64,000 bases of DNA from Shewanella sp. MR-4 (GCF_000014685.1 NC_008321.1:1240001-1304000); one strand, 5' to 3'. Numbered from the stretch's first letter, positions 35,549-45,485 are shown. Translations and numbers: made by a program. Notes: generated from the letters alone by a model not told the origin.

Positions 35549-38500
35549 ATGATTTCGTGTTTATTTACATATCAATTCGAAAATCGATTGGTATTCTCTC
35601 TTGCTCGTATTTCTTCGCTAATATCCCTTAACATTCGCCCACAAAACGTTCGTCATACGTTAACGTCACTGTTTTCTCTTATTCTGTCGAGTGTAATTGT
35701 GAGTGCGGCCAGTTTATTTATGGCGCCGACTCACGCCGATGACACTGAGCTTTATGTTTTCGAAGCGTCCGCCCGTAATGGCTCGCGTCCGCAGGTGCTG
35801 ATTATCTTTGATAACTCGGGCAGCATGAGTAATCTCGCCTATGATGTCGAGGCGCCCTACGAGAATAAGCGCGCAGTAAATTATGCCCAATCGGGTAATT
35901 TATTCTATAGCCGAGGTTCATCGGAAAACGCGGCTGCGCCCAATCCTAATTCAGGGCGGGAAAAACGTAAGTTCAGTGGTGGACTCAATGGCTGCGAAAG
36001 CTCATGGGAATATCTGAATCGTTACGGCACCTTTACGGGTTTTTTTAGGGAATATGGTTTTTCGGGAAGCTCGGGATCTTGGAGAGAGTTCTCAGAGCTT
36101 AACGGCAGTTCCATTTCCGCCGTCGATTGTTTTGAGGATATTCAGGAAAACAAGTTCGGTAACGCGGCAGGTGAAGCCCAAGGTTTACCCGTGGACAGCC
36201 TAGGGACGGCGAGCAAACCGGTTCGTTACACTGAGGCCAGTACTAGCTCATCAGACAATGTAAAGTCCGCGGCCAAGGCTAAGGCAGAAAAAACCGCGTT
36301 TGGTACCGGTAAAGTGGTTACCGTCTATACCGAAGATTACTTAAACTGGCTGCATGGTCCTAAAACTAGGGTCAATAAAACGCGACTAGCCTTGGCTAAA
36401 GATGCGATTGAAAGTGTGATTTTAACCACGCCGGGTGTGGATTTTGGCCTAGCGATTTTTAATATGAATGGCCCCTATGATGGGCAGCGTGATGGCGGGC
36501 GGATTATCTCTGGGATTAAGCCTATGTCCGCTGCAGCTAAAATTGATTTGCTTAAAGGGGTTAATGATATTAACTACGCCCAAAATACTCCCTTATGCGA
36601 AACCCTCTATGAGGCGTACCGTTATTTCGGCGGGCAGAGTCAGTATTTTGGTGATGATGACAGCGATTATGACTATTTCGACCGCTGGGGACGTTATTTG
36701 GGGACTTACCAAGCGAGCAGAAACTCTTTTACCGATCCCGAAGCGTTAGTCGTGGGGACCAATAACTATAACTCGCCCTTCAAACGTTGCCAAAATGAAG
36801 CCTATATCATCTATATCACCGACGGTGAACCCACGCTGGATAATGCGGCCGATGGTTTGGTTGAACAGTTAACCAAAGGTGTTGGAAAACATACCTCTCG
36901 CCCCGTCAGCTACCTCAGTGCGCTTTCAGGCTGGATGAGAAACGAAGATGTCAATCCTAATTCTGCGGGTAAACAAACCGTTAGAACCTTTACCATCGGT
37001 TTTAGTGAAGGTGCCGCCAGTGCCGAACATTTGCTGAAGCAGACCGCCGAAAATGGCGGAGGTAAGTATTTCGATGCGACCGATGCCAGTAAATTACGCT
37101 CTTCATTACAAACGGCCCTGAACAATATTCTCGAAAAAAATGCCAGCTTTACCTCTCCCTCGGTGGCAAGTAATAACTTTAACCGAACGCAAACCTTTGA
37201 TTCCGCTTATTACTCTATGTTTTTGCCGAACAAAGGGCCGAGATGGTTAGGCAATATTAAGAAATTCAAAGTCACCAGTAGTGGTGATGTTGTCGATAGC
37301 AAAGGCAACAATGCGATAGGTGAAGATGGCAACATCAAAGCCGAGGCCTGCTCCTATTGGACCTCGGCCGAAGAGTGTGGTGCGAGTGGCGATGGTAACG
37401 ATGTGAAGCGGGGTGGAGTGCTAGGCGCAATGCAGCAGGCGGGTAGTCGCACCTTGTACAGTAATTTAGGCACGGGATTAAGCCCGTTTACCCTGTCGAA
37501 TGCATCTCGCAAAGCGGGGGGCGATGCACGTTTGGCCTTGTATATGGGGGTCGATGAAACTGAGCTTAGCGAGCATTTTGATTGGGCCAAGGGCATCGAT
37601 GTCGACAATGACAAGAATCAGGACCTCAGTGCCGCGAGTGGCGCAACCCCCAATTGGCGCGCCGATATTATGGGGGATGCTTTACATTCCAAACCCTTAG
37701 CACTTAATTTTGGCTCTGAAGATCAGCCCGATATTCGGATTATCGTGGGGACTAACCATGGGTTCCTGCATATGTTCAAGGATGAAGGCGATAGCGTGTC
37801 TGAGACTTGGGGTTTTATCCCCTATGAGTTGCTGCCGAATTTTCGCGATCTGAAGGCGAACGCGCCAACGGGCGTGCACTCGGTATACGGTATTGATGGC
37901 TCGCCAGTCGCTTACACCAAAATGCAGGGCAAACGTATTGAAAAAGCGTGGGTGTTTGTGGGGATGCGTCGTGGGGGAAATGCTTATTATGCCCTCGATA
38001 TCACCTCCCCCGATAATCCTACTTTTATGTGGAGGATTGATGCCAGCTCACCGGGAATGGGCGAATTAGGTCAATCATGGTCGACGCCTGTCGTCACCAC
38101 GATTCCGAGTGCCACTGGGGATAAACCCGTGCTCATCTTCGGTGCGGGATATACTCCAGCGACCAAGGATGGCGCTGAGATTGGCAGTGACGATAGCCAA
38201 GGCCGAGGCGTGTTTATTGTCGATGCCGAAACGGGGGCGTTAATCCATCAATTTGGGGGCAGTGGCGCAAACACCCAACTGCCAGGGATTGCCAACAGTA
38301 TTCCGAGCAGCGTTGCCGTGTTAGATGGTAATGGTGATGGCCGAACGGATAGGATCTATGCCACAGATACACAAGGGAATGTGTGGCGAATGGACATGCC
38401 TACGGCAAATACCTCGACCTGGTCGGGATTTAAATTTGCCGCATTAGGGGATAGGAGTTCGGTGGCAAGTGACAGACGATTCTTCTCCGGCCCCACGGTC

Positions 38501-39220
38501 GCGCAGACCATTATCACCAATACCTTCGAGTTGACTCAGGTGGTGAATGGGAAATCGACCAAGACAGTGACGACACAGAATATTCCCTACGATGCCGTAG
38601 TGGTGGGCAGCGGTCACAGGGCAAAACCTAGCGATGTGTCCCGTTCGGATATGTTTTTTGCCTTGCAAGATAGGAACATAGTAACTCAGTCATTCCAAGG
38701 TAAGCCTAATCAAAAGCCTGTGCCGAGCGCCTTAACCTTAAGTGACTTATACGATGTGACTACGGCGGCGCCAAGCAACCAAGCTAGCGAAATCGCCTTT
38801 GGCCAAAAACGGGGTTGGTACTATGACTTCTCCCGTAAAGGTGAAAAGAGTCTATCGTCAGCGACCATAGTTCAGGGCGAGGTGTATTTCACCAGTTTTG
38901 TGCCTGGTAGTGATGCTTCGGTGAACCAATGTTTAAGTTCGGGGAAGGGCTACCTCTATAAAAAGAATTTACACAAAGGCACGAATGGCTACAGAACCGA
39001 TTTCTTATATGCCGGTGAACTGGTTTTGGATACGCCGCAATTGGTCATCCCCCCGGCAGCGCAGCCTGATGACCCCAATGCTAAGGCTCCCACTCTAGAT
39101 ATGTTTTTGATTGGGATTGGTAAGGCAGTGCCTGAGGAGGCGACTTGTGAGAGCGGTAATCCTAAGTGTATTGGCAGTGGGCCTAAGGCAAATAAGATTT
39201 ACTACTACGTAGATCAATAA
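35549..39220 (+). CDS. pilY1: PilY1-like type IV pilus tip adhesin/assembly protein
   Basis: 1223 residues. A hydrophobic signal (LTSLFSLILSSVIVSAASLF) ends at THA-DD near residue 64, unusually far from the start. An N-terminal von Willebrand A region has the MIDAS motif DNSGSMS (about residues 88-94), and TDGEPTLDNAADG (about 428) adds to it. The C-terminal half is a PilY1 beta-propeller beginning near DALHSKPLALNFG, with calcium-loop-like DGNGDGRTDRIYATDTQGN (about 927-945). In other bacteria PilY1 caps type IV pili and supports adhesion, retraction control and surface sensing. Here no minor-pilin genes (pilVWX, fimT) are linked, only a small exported partner. Confidence 0.87.
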   Translation: MISCLFTYQFENRLVFSLARISSLISLNIRPQNVRHTLTSLFSLILSSVIVSAASLFMAPTHADDTELYVFEASARNGSRPQVLIIFDNSGSMSNLAYDVEAPYENKRAVNYAQSGNLFYSRGSSENAAAPNPNSGREKRKFSGGLNGCESSWEYLNRYGTFTGFFREYGFSGSSGSWREFSELNGSSISAVDCFEDIQENKFGNAAGEAQGLPVDSLGTASKPVRYTEASTSSSDNVKSAAKAKAEKTAFGTGKVVTVYTEDYLNWLHGPKTRVNKTRLALAKDAIESVILTTPGVDFGLAIFNMNGPYDGQRDGGRIISGIKPMSAAAKIDLLKGVNDINYAQNTPLCETLYEAYRYFGGQSQYFGDDDSDYDYFDRWGRYLGTYQASRNSFTDPEALVVGTNNYNSPFKRCQNEAYIIYITDGEPTLDNAADGLVEQLTKGVGKHTSRPVSYLSALSGWMRNEDVNPNSAGKQTVRTFTIGFSEGAASAEHLLKQTAENGGGKYFDATDASKLRSSLQTALNNILEKNASFTSPSVASNNFNRTQTFDSAYYSMFLPNKGPRWLGNIKKFKVTSSGDVVDSKGNNAIGEDGNIKAEACSYWTSAEECGASGDGNDVKRGGVLGAMQQAGSRTLYSNLGTGLSPFTLSNASRKAGGDARLALYMGVDETELSEHFDWAKGIDVDNDKNQDLSAASGATPNWRADIMGDALHSKPLALNFGSEDQPDIRIIVGTNHGFLHMFKDEGDSVSETWGFIPYELLPNFRDLKANAPTGVHSVYGIDGSPVAYTKMQGKRIEKAWVFVGMRRGGNAYYALDITSPDNPTFMWRIDASSPGMGELGQSWSTPVVTTIPSATGDKPVLIFGAGYTPATKDGAEIGSDDSQGRGVFIVDAETGALIHQFGGSGANTQLPGIANSIPSSVAVLDGNGDGRTDRIYATDTQGNVWRMDMPTANTSTWSGFKFAALGDRSSVASDRRFFSGPTVAQTIITNTFELTQVVNGKSTKTVTTQNIPYDAVVVGSGHRAKPSDVSRSDMFFALQDRNIVTQSFQGKPNQKPVPSALTLSDLYDVTTAAPSNQASEIAFGQKRGWYYDFSRKGEKSLSSATIVQGEVYFTSFVPGSDASVNQCLSSGKGYLYKKNLHKGTNGYRTDFLYAGELVLDTPQLVIPPAAQPDDPNAKAPTLDMFLIGIGKAVPEEATCESGNPKCIGSGPKANKIYYYVDQ

Positions 39221-39242
39221 TGCAAAGCCTTAATAAATCAAT

Positions 39243-39578
39243 ATGAGTGATAGCTTAATGATGAAATATGGTGCCATTTTTTTATTGCTGTTATGGGGGC
39301 TTCAATGGCCTGCAATGGCGGCAGAAAAAGAGAGACGACAGGATTACAAATGCTATTTAGAAACGAATCAAGGAGCTAAATTGATGCGTTTCTCCTGGTT
39401 TGAATCTAAAGCCGAGCAGTATCAACTGTCTTTACCCGGAACAAAATTGCCCCGTTTACCGCGGGACAAACCCATTGCGCTCTACGCTAAGAAGGTGCTG
39501 GAATGCGTGAAAAACACTGAGAGCTTCACCCTCGAAGAGGCCAAGCAGGCCGAGCTTGCTCCTGAAAATCAAGGTTGA
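39243..39578 (+). CDS. Small exported protein paired with PilY1 (TapY2-like)
   Basis: 111 residues with signal peptide (YGAIFLLLLWGLQWPAMAA, cleavage near residue 27) and a compact secreted domain containing two cysteines (YKCYLETNQGAK and LECVKNTES), which probably form a disulfide. It lies 22 bp after pilY1 on the same strand and is probably co-expressed. The position and size fit the TapY2 family reported beside PilY1/TapY1 proteins; I assign that with moderate confidence and no known function. Confidence 0.65.
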   Translation: MSDSLMMKYGAIFLLLLWGLQWPAMAAEKERRQDYKCYLETNQGAKLMRFSWFESKAEQYQLSLPGTKLPRLPRDKPIALYAKKVLECVKNTESFTLEEAKQAELAPENQG

Positions 39579-39582
39579 CCGG

Positions 39583-39612
39583 TTTTCTAAGCTTTTAAAA
39601 AGACTTAGAAAA
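39583..39612 (+). terminator. Hairpin just after the TapY2-like gene
   Basis: TTTTCTAAG pairs with CTTAGAAAA around a 12-base loop, five bases after the stop. It is A/T-rich and without a T tract after it, so weak as a terminator. Confidence 0.4.
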
Positions 39613-39638
39613 TTGCTTTGTGCTTAGGACTAAAATAT

Positions 39639-39670
39639 TACGCCTTAGGTAGTAAACTTCCTAAGGCGTA
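39639..39670. terminator. Terminator between pilY1 unit and dsbA-like gene
   Basis: TACGCCTTAGG pairs perfectly with CCTAAGGCGTA around a 10-base loop, followed by TGCTTTT. It lies between convergent genes. Confidence 0.65.
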
Positions 39671-39706
39671 TGCTTTTAAACACCAACTTGATAAGAAAGC
39701 TGCCGA

Positions 39707-40360
39707 TTAGGATAGCTGCTCTTTCAGATATTCAAGCCACTCAGAAGGTTGACCGTAAAAGCGGCTGTGATTGATAAGCTTTAAATGACCTTCACTGGTC
39801 TCTAGCGCCACGGAGGGAAACCCTTGGGCGCCGAGCCGATTCATTAATGCCCGCGAAGCGACGATATGTTGATAGAGGGCTTCTTCATTTTCGGCATATT
39901 CCCGGGCAAAGGCGGCGCCATCTATGCCCAATTTTTCCGCTAAAAGATGCAGATTATTTTCATCGCTTGCGCACTTGCCATCGCGATAATGGCCGAGCTG
40001 CATCGCATGCAAGTAGGCTAAGTCATTGCCACCTAAGGCGGTCATTGCGAGTAACGCCCTGATGGGCAGCGCCGAATCTAATAGGATACTCGTGTCACGC
40101 AATAGGCCTTCGTAGTAGTTTTCACCAAAGACTTGTCCGGTTAGCGCGGCAATACGTTGATCATGGGGCATCACATAGTCGCGCCATTGATTATCAATCT
40201 GTTTGCGTCTTGGCCCTGTGAGCATGCCGCCCGCGTAGAGTTTGATGCTAAATCCGGCTGCGGCTGCGGCATCAAACAGTGGTGCCGCGGCATAACACCA
40301 ACCGCACAGAGGGTCGATAATGGCATGTAAAACGGCCGGGGGATTTTCAATGGTATTCAT
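39707..40360 (-). CDS. Cytoplasmic DsbA-like thiol oxidoreductase
   Basis: 217 residues without a signal peptide. IIDPLCGWCYAAAPLF puts a CGWC redox motif at Cys19-Cys22, followed by the alpha-helical insert typical of DsbA/FrnE proteins, and GAQGFPSVAL supplies the cis-Pro (about residue 181). The family isomerises or reduces cytoplasmic substrates. It is 101 bp downstream of the MBL-fold gene on the same strand and probably co-transcribed with it. Confidence 0.83.
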   Translation of the reverse strand: MNTIENPPAVLHAIIDPLCGWCYAAAPLFDAAAAAGFSIKLYAGGMLTGPRRKQIDNQWRDYVMPHDQRIAALTGQVFGENYYEGLLRDTSILLDSALPIRALLAMTALGGNDLAYLHAMQLGHYRDGKCASDENNLHLLAEKLGIDGAAFAREYAENEEALYQHIVASRALMNRLGAQGFPSVALETSEGHLKLINHSRFYGQPSEWLEYLKEQLS

Positions 40361-40461
40361 GGGGACTTCCTATAAAACGGGCTGAACTGAACTTTGGCTT
40401 GAGTGCTAACCAAGGCTTACATCAGAATGAATGGGGCAGGGAATACCGTGCCCCGATGCGT

Positions 40462-41361
40462 TTACATGGGCCAGCGCATTTCGCCCATAATGACTTTAGC
40501 GCTGATCTCAAGGCCCACATCGCTGGGGATTTGTGGGTAGAGTGCAAGCATCTTGGCGATTAAGTCCGCAGAATTTTTTGCTGTTTTAGCTGCATTTTCA
40601 AAGGCATGAATATAGTCGCGGGTAAAGCTAATCGCGCGCTGATCAAATCTTGCCTTGCCAAGATAATGGCCAGGGATCACTGTTTCGGGGGAGAGGGCAC
40701 TCATTTTATCCAAATGGGCTAACCAAGCCTGGTGAGACTCGATACTTTGGGTATCAGCTATCCAAACATGGGTATTATCAAATACTTCAACTCCGCCAGT
40801 GATGGTCTTAGCCGAAGGTACCCACAGGAAGGTATGCTTAGGGTGAGTATCCTCTAGACCTTCAATCAGCACTTGTTCACCGTCGATACTAAAGCTATTG
40901 GTTGTCACCACCTTTGGCAGCACTAATTGGCTCGGCGCATTGTCCTTTAAAATCGGTCCCCAGTAGGCAAGCTTGCCCTCCATCGAGGCTTTAATATCAT
41001 CGACAGTGGTTTGGGTGGCGACGATTTCTACCTCGGGGAAGTTTTGCTTAATCACATCCAACCCAAAGTAAAAGTCTGGATCGCTGTGGCTGATATAAAC
41101 CAAGGTGAGTTTTTTACCGCTGGCCTTAATGGTATCCACTAAGGTCTGGGCATCATTTTTTTGGAACTGAGCATCGACCAACATCATTTCATGCTCGCCA
41201 CTGATAAAGCTGGAGGACACGGCAAAGATGCTGTTTTCACCCGGATTAAAATGGCTCACTTGCAAAGGTGCGGCCTGCGCCGTAGCCATTCCTGCCACAA
41301 GCATTGCAGCGGCGAATTGGGGTTTGAAGCTGGCCAAGCTCAGGTTATTCAATAGTGTCAT
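40462..41361 (-). CDS. Exported metallo-beta-lactamase-fold protein with altered metal ligands
   Basis: About 299 residues. A signal peptide (FAAAMLVAGMATAQAA, cleavage near residue 31) precedes an MBL fold. The metal motif HxHxDH is replaced by HSDPDF (ISHSDPDFYFG), so the second His is Asp and the last His is Phe; the DTHPKHTF region and ITGGVEVF (no clear Asp ligand) also differ, while VIPGHYLG keeps a His. It may bind one metal, a different metal or none. The ATG at 41361 is preferred over a GTG four codons upstream. It diverges from a LysR gene and is followed by the dsbA-like gene. Confidence 0.75.
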   Translation of the reverse strand: MTLLNNLSLASFKPQFAAAMLVAGMATAQAAPLQVSHFNPGENSIFAVSSSFISGEHEMMLVDAQFQKNDAQTLVDTIKASGKKLTLVYISHSDPDFYFGLDVIKQNFPEVEIVATQTTVDDIKASMEGKLAYWGPILKDNAPSQLVLPKVVTTNSFSIDGEQVLIEGLEDTHPKHTFLWVPSAKTITGGVEVFDNTHVWIADTQSIESHQAWLAHLDKMSALSPETVIPGHYLGKARFDQRAISFTRDYIHAFENAAKTAKNSADLIAKMLALYPQIPSDVGLEISAKVIMGEMRWPM

Positions 41362-41550
41362 TTCAGTTCTCACTTATTCATTCAAATAGGCATTCGGTGG
41401 TTTGCACTGCTGCAAAAGTGAGCTTAGTTTAGGTTGCAAAAAACGTTAGATAAACACGGAAAATTGCGCTTGTTTGTTGCATAATTCGGATGAATCGGCG
41501 TTGAAAGCCGAGAATCTAGTGCAAGCTAATCAACAAGGGGCGAATAAACC

Positions 41551-42474
41551 ATGGATAGACTCGAAGCGGCAAAGGTGTTTGTGACTATTGTCGAACGAGG
41601 GAGCATGATTGGCGCCGCCGAGGCGTTAGATATGTCGCGCTCCATGGTGACCCGTTACTTGGCAGAGATGGAAGAATGGTCGGGCGCCCGTTTGTTGCAC
41701 CGCTCTACAAGACGTTTGAGCCTGACCGATGCGGGTGAACAAGTGCTCGATTATTGTCAGCGCTTACTTGAGCTGGCGCAGGAAGTCCCTGCCGTCAGTC
41801 ATGCTCAGAGTGCCCAGCCCCGAGGGCTACTGCGGATCAGCTGCTCGCAATTTATGGCGCATTTACTCCTCCCCAGCGTCGTGCGTCCTTATTTAGCTCA
41901 ATACCCGCAGGCGAGTGTGAACTTTCATGTGACGAGTCAAACCGTTGATTTAGTAGCTGAACGAATCGATCTTGCCATTCGTATCACCAACGAACTCGAC
42001 CCTACGCTTATCGCCAGACGTTTAGGCGAGTGTGAGTCTGTGGTGTGCGCGGCGCCGAGTTATCTTGCCTGCCATTCGGCCATCACGCATCCCGAGAATT
42101 TAACTCGGCATAACTGCCTAACCTATTCTTACTTTGGCGATGTGATGTGGCGATTCACTCAAACGCCTATCGCCGCGAAGGCAACGTCAACGCAGGAAGT
42201 CGGGCAGATATTCAATATTCCGGTGAAGGGCAACCTAAGTGCCAATGACTCTATGGTGGTGTTAAACGCCACCTTGGCGGGGGAGGGAATTGCCATGCAG
42301 CCCCTGTGGGCGGCTAAACCGCACCTCGATTCGGGGGCATTAGTGCCATTGCTGCGGGAATATAAACCTCAATCCCTCGGCGTGTACGGGGTGTATCAAT
42401 CCCGCAAACATATGCAGCCCGCATTAAGGGTGATGATGGATATGCTAGTGCAGCATTTTAATGGGGCAATTTGA
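41551..42474 (+). CDS. LysR family regulator divergent from the MBL-fold gene
   Basis: 307 residues: DRLEAAKVFVTIVERGSMIG opens the helix-turn-helix, with SMVTRYLAEMEEWSGARLLH as the recognition region, followed by a CrgA-type ligand-binding domain (LLRISCSQFMAHLLLPSVV). CrgA-group LysR proteins often control a divergent oxidoreductase or hydrolase; here the target is probably the MBL/DsbA pair. Confidence 0.9.
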   Translation: MDRLEAAKVFVTIVERGSMIGAAEALDMSRSMVTRYLAEMEEWSGARLLHRSTRRLSLTDAGEQVLDYCQRLLELAQEVPAVSHAQSAQPRGLLRISCSQFMAHLLLPSVVRPYLAQYPQASVNFHVTSQTVDLVAERIDLAIRITNELDPTLIARRLGECESVVCAAPSYLACHSAITHPENLTRHNCLTYSYFGDVMWRFTQTPIAAKATSTQEVGQIFNIPVKGNLSANDSMVVLNATLAGEGIAMQPLWAAKPHLDSGALVPLLREYKPQSLGVYGVYQSRKHMQPALRVMMDMLVQHFNGAI

Positions 42475-42733
42475 GGGCGTGATCTTGAATGCGCGACTTG
42501 CGCTTGCATCTCTATGAGATAACGGTGACAGGGTTGCGTTGTTCGTTCGACTCTGTCCCTCGGTTTACGTCACTTTGGAATCGTTAATCAACCCCAGCTC
42601 CTTCCTTTGATTTATATTTTGCGCCAGACGCTTAAACCCCATTGCGGCTATTTTCTGTTCAGCTATATTGGTTGGGATATTTTTGTTTTAAATGTGCAAC
42701 TTAGGTCCCATCCTCCCTTGCTGAGCAGACGAT

Positions 42734-43741
42734 ATGAGCGAAGATATTAAAGATCACAAAGAAATTACCCGCGCGAATATTCGCGTCAATGCCCAGCTCG
42801 ATGTGCCCTTTTTGGCGATGAACACCCTAGCGGCCATCATCGCCAGCTACGGACTCTTGGCCAACAGCGCCGCGGTGGTCATTGGCGCCATGATTGTCGC
42901 TATGCTGTTTTCCCCCATTTTAGGCTTGGCATTAGGGCTGGTCGAAGGGGAAAAACTCTTAGTCCGCCATGCCATTAAAAGTTTGATTGTGGGGAGTATT
43001 CTGGTTTATTTCACCGCCTTTTTAATTGGCTTTCTGCATTCCGATATTCCTATCACGCCGGAGATCATGGCAAGAACGGCGCCTAACTTTCTCGATTTGA
43101 TGGTCGCGTTTGCGGGTGGTGCGGCTGGCGCCTATGCGACCATTTCGCCGCGGTTAAGTACTTCCTTTGTGGGGGTGGCGATTGCTACCGCATTAGTGCC
43201 GCCCCTGTGTGCCTCGGCGATATTGCTCGGCCATGGCAATTTTGAACTCGCCCGAGGCGCCTTCTTACTGACGTTTACCAACATAGTCGCCATCCAATTT
43301 GTGTCCTCCGTGGTGCTGTGGTTGAACGGTTTCCACGGATTTTATTTTTGGCAAAAAAGCTCACTGTGGGAGTTGTTGAAACGTAACTTTATTACATTGA
43401 TCTTGTTGGTTATTTTAGTTATTGCCCTCAGTGTGAATCTGCATAATGTGGTTGCAAGACAGTTGTATGAGAGCAAAGTGACTCGGATTGTGAGTGAGCA
43501 GCTACTCAAGTTCCCCAATATGCGGTTGATTAAAGTGGGGATTGAAGAACAAGCCAGTCAATGGATAGTGCGGGTCACCGTTGGCGGCATTAAAAAACCA
43601 GATGCCAGCTTTGTACGGCTACTGGAGAGTGAGTTGACACAGACGGGGCAAGTAAAACCGGCGACCGTGCGCGTACGTTACTTTCCGGTCGATGTGATTG
43701 ACCGCGATGGTGATGTGAAAGCGATTCAGGAGCAGGATTAG
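42734..43741 (+). CDS. DUF389 (TIGR00341-like) membrane protein
   Basis: 335 residues with about six membrane spans (residues 22-215) and a soluble C-terminal part (about 235-335). NSAAVVIGAMIVAMLFSPIL and GAAGAYATISPRLSTSFVGV are characteristic of DUF389. No function has been established for the family. It stands alone, between a LysR gene and a convergent ettA, and ends at a strong terminator. Confidence 0.83.
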   Translation: MSEDIKDHKEITRANIRVNAQLDVPFLAMNTLAAIIASYGLLANSAAVVIGAMIVAMLFSPILGLALGLVEGEKLLVRHAIKSLIVGSILVYFTAFLIGFLHSDIPITPEIMARTAPNFLDLMVAFAGGAAGAYATISPRLSTSFVGVAIATALVPPLCASAILLGHGNFELARGAFLLTFTNIVAIQFVSSVVLWLNGFHGFYFWQKSSLWELLKRNFITLILLVILVIALSVNLHNVVARQLYESKVTRIVSEQLLKFPNMRLIKVGIEEQASQWIVRVTVGGIKKPDASFVRLLESELTQTGQVKPATVRVRYFPVDVIDRDGDVKAIQEQD

Positions 43742-43767
43742 TCGGCATAACCTTTTGTGCATAAAAG

Positions 43768-43794
43768 AAAAGCCCCGCAATTGCGGGGCTTTTT
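43768..43794. terminator. Bidirectional terminator between DUF389 gene and ettA
   Basis: AAAAGCCCCGCAA and its complement form a near-loopless palindromic stem flanked by A and T runs. It serves both convergent genes. Confidence 0.9.
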
Positions 43795-43817
43795 ATGTAC
43801 CTATAAACGCATGGCGC

Positions 43818-45485
43818 TTACTTGGTCATACGCTTGTATTTTAAGCGGTGTGGCTCAACCACATCGGCACCATAGGTGTTCTTCAACCACGCCGAGTATT
43901 CGGTGTAGTTACCTTCGTAGAAGTTCACTTGGCCTTCGTCGCGATAATCCAGAATATGGGTCGCGATACGGTCTAAGAACCAACGGTCGTGCGAGATCAC
44001 CATAGCGCAACCTGGGAATTCGAGAATCGCTTCTTCCAGTGCGCGCAGGGTTTCAACGTCTAAGTCGTTGGTAGGTTCGTCGAGGAGAAGTACGTTACCG
44101 CCAGCCTGCAGCAGTTTAGCTAAGTGAACACGGTTGCGCTCACCGCCCGACAGCGTGCCAATCACCTTTTGCTGATCCGCACCACGGAAGTTGAAACGGC
44201 CCACATAGGCGCGGCTTGGGATTTCCATGTTGTTGATACGCATGATGTCTTGACCACCGGAAATTTCTTGCCAAATGGTGTTCTTGTCATTCATCGAGTC
44301 ACGGAACTGTTCAACCGATGCCAGTTGCACGGTTTCACCCAGCTCAATGGTACCGCTATCAGGCTGCTCGCTGCCAGACAACATGCGGAACAGGGTCGAT
44401 TTACCCGCACCGTTGGCACCGATAATACCGACGATTGCGCCCTTAGGAATGGAGAATGACAGGTTATCGATCAGAACGCGGTCACCGTAGGACTTGGTTA
44501 AGTTCTTCACTTCGATGACTTTGTCACCTAAACGCGGTCCGGGCGGAATAAACAGCTCGTTGGTTTCGTTACGTTTTTGGTAATCAGTGGTGTTCAGCTC
44601 TTCGAAGCGCGCCATACGGGCTTTGCCCTTAGACTGACGGCCTTTTGCACCTTGGCGAACCCATTCTAATTCTTTCGCAATGGTCTTTTGACGCGCGCTT
44701 TCTGCGGCAGATTCCTGCTTCAAGCGGGCATCTTTTTGCTCAAGCCATGAAGAGTAGTTGCCTTCCCATGGGATACCCTCACCACGGTCAAGTTCTAAAA
44801 TCCAGCCAGCAGCATTGTCGAGGAAGTAACGGTCGTGGGTAATCGCCACAACGGTGCCCGAGTATTCCTGCAGGAAGTGCTCGAGCCAAGCGACTGATTC
44901 GGCATCCAAGTGGTTGGTGGGTTCGTCGAGCAGCAGCATCTCTGGCTTTTCCAGCAGCAGACGGCAAATTGCCACACGGCGGCGCTCACCACCCGATAAG
45001 ACTTCAATCTTTTCATCCCAATCTGGCAGACGCAGGGCATTCGCCGCACGCTCAAGGATGTTGTCCAGATTGTGGGCGTCCTGCGCTTGGATGATGGCTT
45101 CGAGTTCGCCTTGCTCTTTGGCAAGTGCGTCGAAGTCCGCATCGGGATCGGCGTAGGCTGCATAGACTTCGTCTAAGCGTTTGAGGGCATTTTTGGCTTC
45201 AGAAACCGCTTCTTCAATCGCTTCACGCACGGTTTGCGTCGGGTCGAGTTTCGGTTCCTGTGGCAGGTAACCAATCTTCAGCCCTGGCATTGGGCGCGCT
45301 TCACCCTCAATTTCGGTATCGATACCGGCCATGATGCGCAGTAGGGTGGATTTACCTGAACCGTTAAGACCTAACACACCGATCTTAGCGCCGGGGAAAA
45401 AGCTTAAGGAAATGTCTTTAAGGATCTGCTTCTTAGGAGGAACAACCTTGCCCACCCGCAGCATGCTGTAAACAAACTGAGCCAT
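43818..45485 (-). CDS. ettA: Energy-dependent translational throttle protein EttA (ABC-F)
   Basis: 555 residues, the exact E. coli length, with two ABC domains and no membrane segment. Walker A motifs are GLNGSGKST (about residue 38) and GANGAGKST (about 357); signatures are LSGGERRRV and LSGGERNRV. EttA binds the ribosomal E site and gates entry into elongation according to ATP/ADP ratio. The start at 45485 (MAQFVYSMLRVGKVV) is the family start; an upstream extension of 28 codons is not conserved. Confidence 0.95.
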   Translation of the reverse strand: MAQFVYSMLRVGKVVPPKKQILKDISLSFFPGAKIGVLGLNGSGKSTLLRIMAGIDTEIEGEARPMPGLKIGYLPQEPKLDPTQTVREAIEEAVSEAKNALKRLDEVYAAYADPDADFDALAKEQGELEAIIQAQDAHNLDNILERAANALRLPDWDEKIEVLSGGERRRVAICRLLLEKPEMLLLDEPTNHLDAESVAWLEHFLQEYSGTVVAITHDRYFLDNAAGWILELDRGEGIPWEGNYSSWLEQKDARLKQESAAESARQKTIAKELEWVRQGAKGRQSKGKARMARFEELNTTDYQKRNETNELFIPPGPRLGDKVIEVKNLTKSYGDRVLIDNLSFSIPKGAIVGIIGANGAGKSTLFRMLSGSEQPDSGTIELGETVQLASVEQFRDSMNDKNTIWQEISGGQDIMRINNMEIPSRAYVGRFNFRGADQQKVIGTLSGGERNRVHLAKLLQAGGNVLLLDEPTNDLDVETLRALEEAILEFPGCAMVISHDRWFLDRIATHILDYRDEGQVNFYEGNYTEYSAWLKNTYGADVVEPHRLKYKRMTK

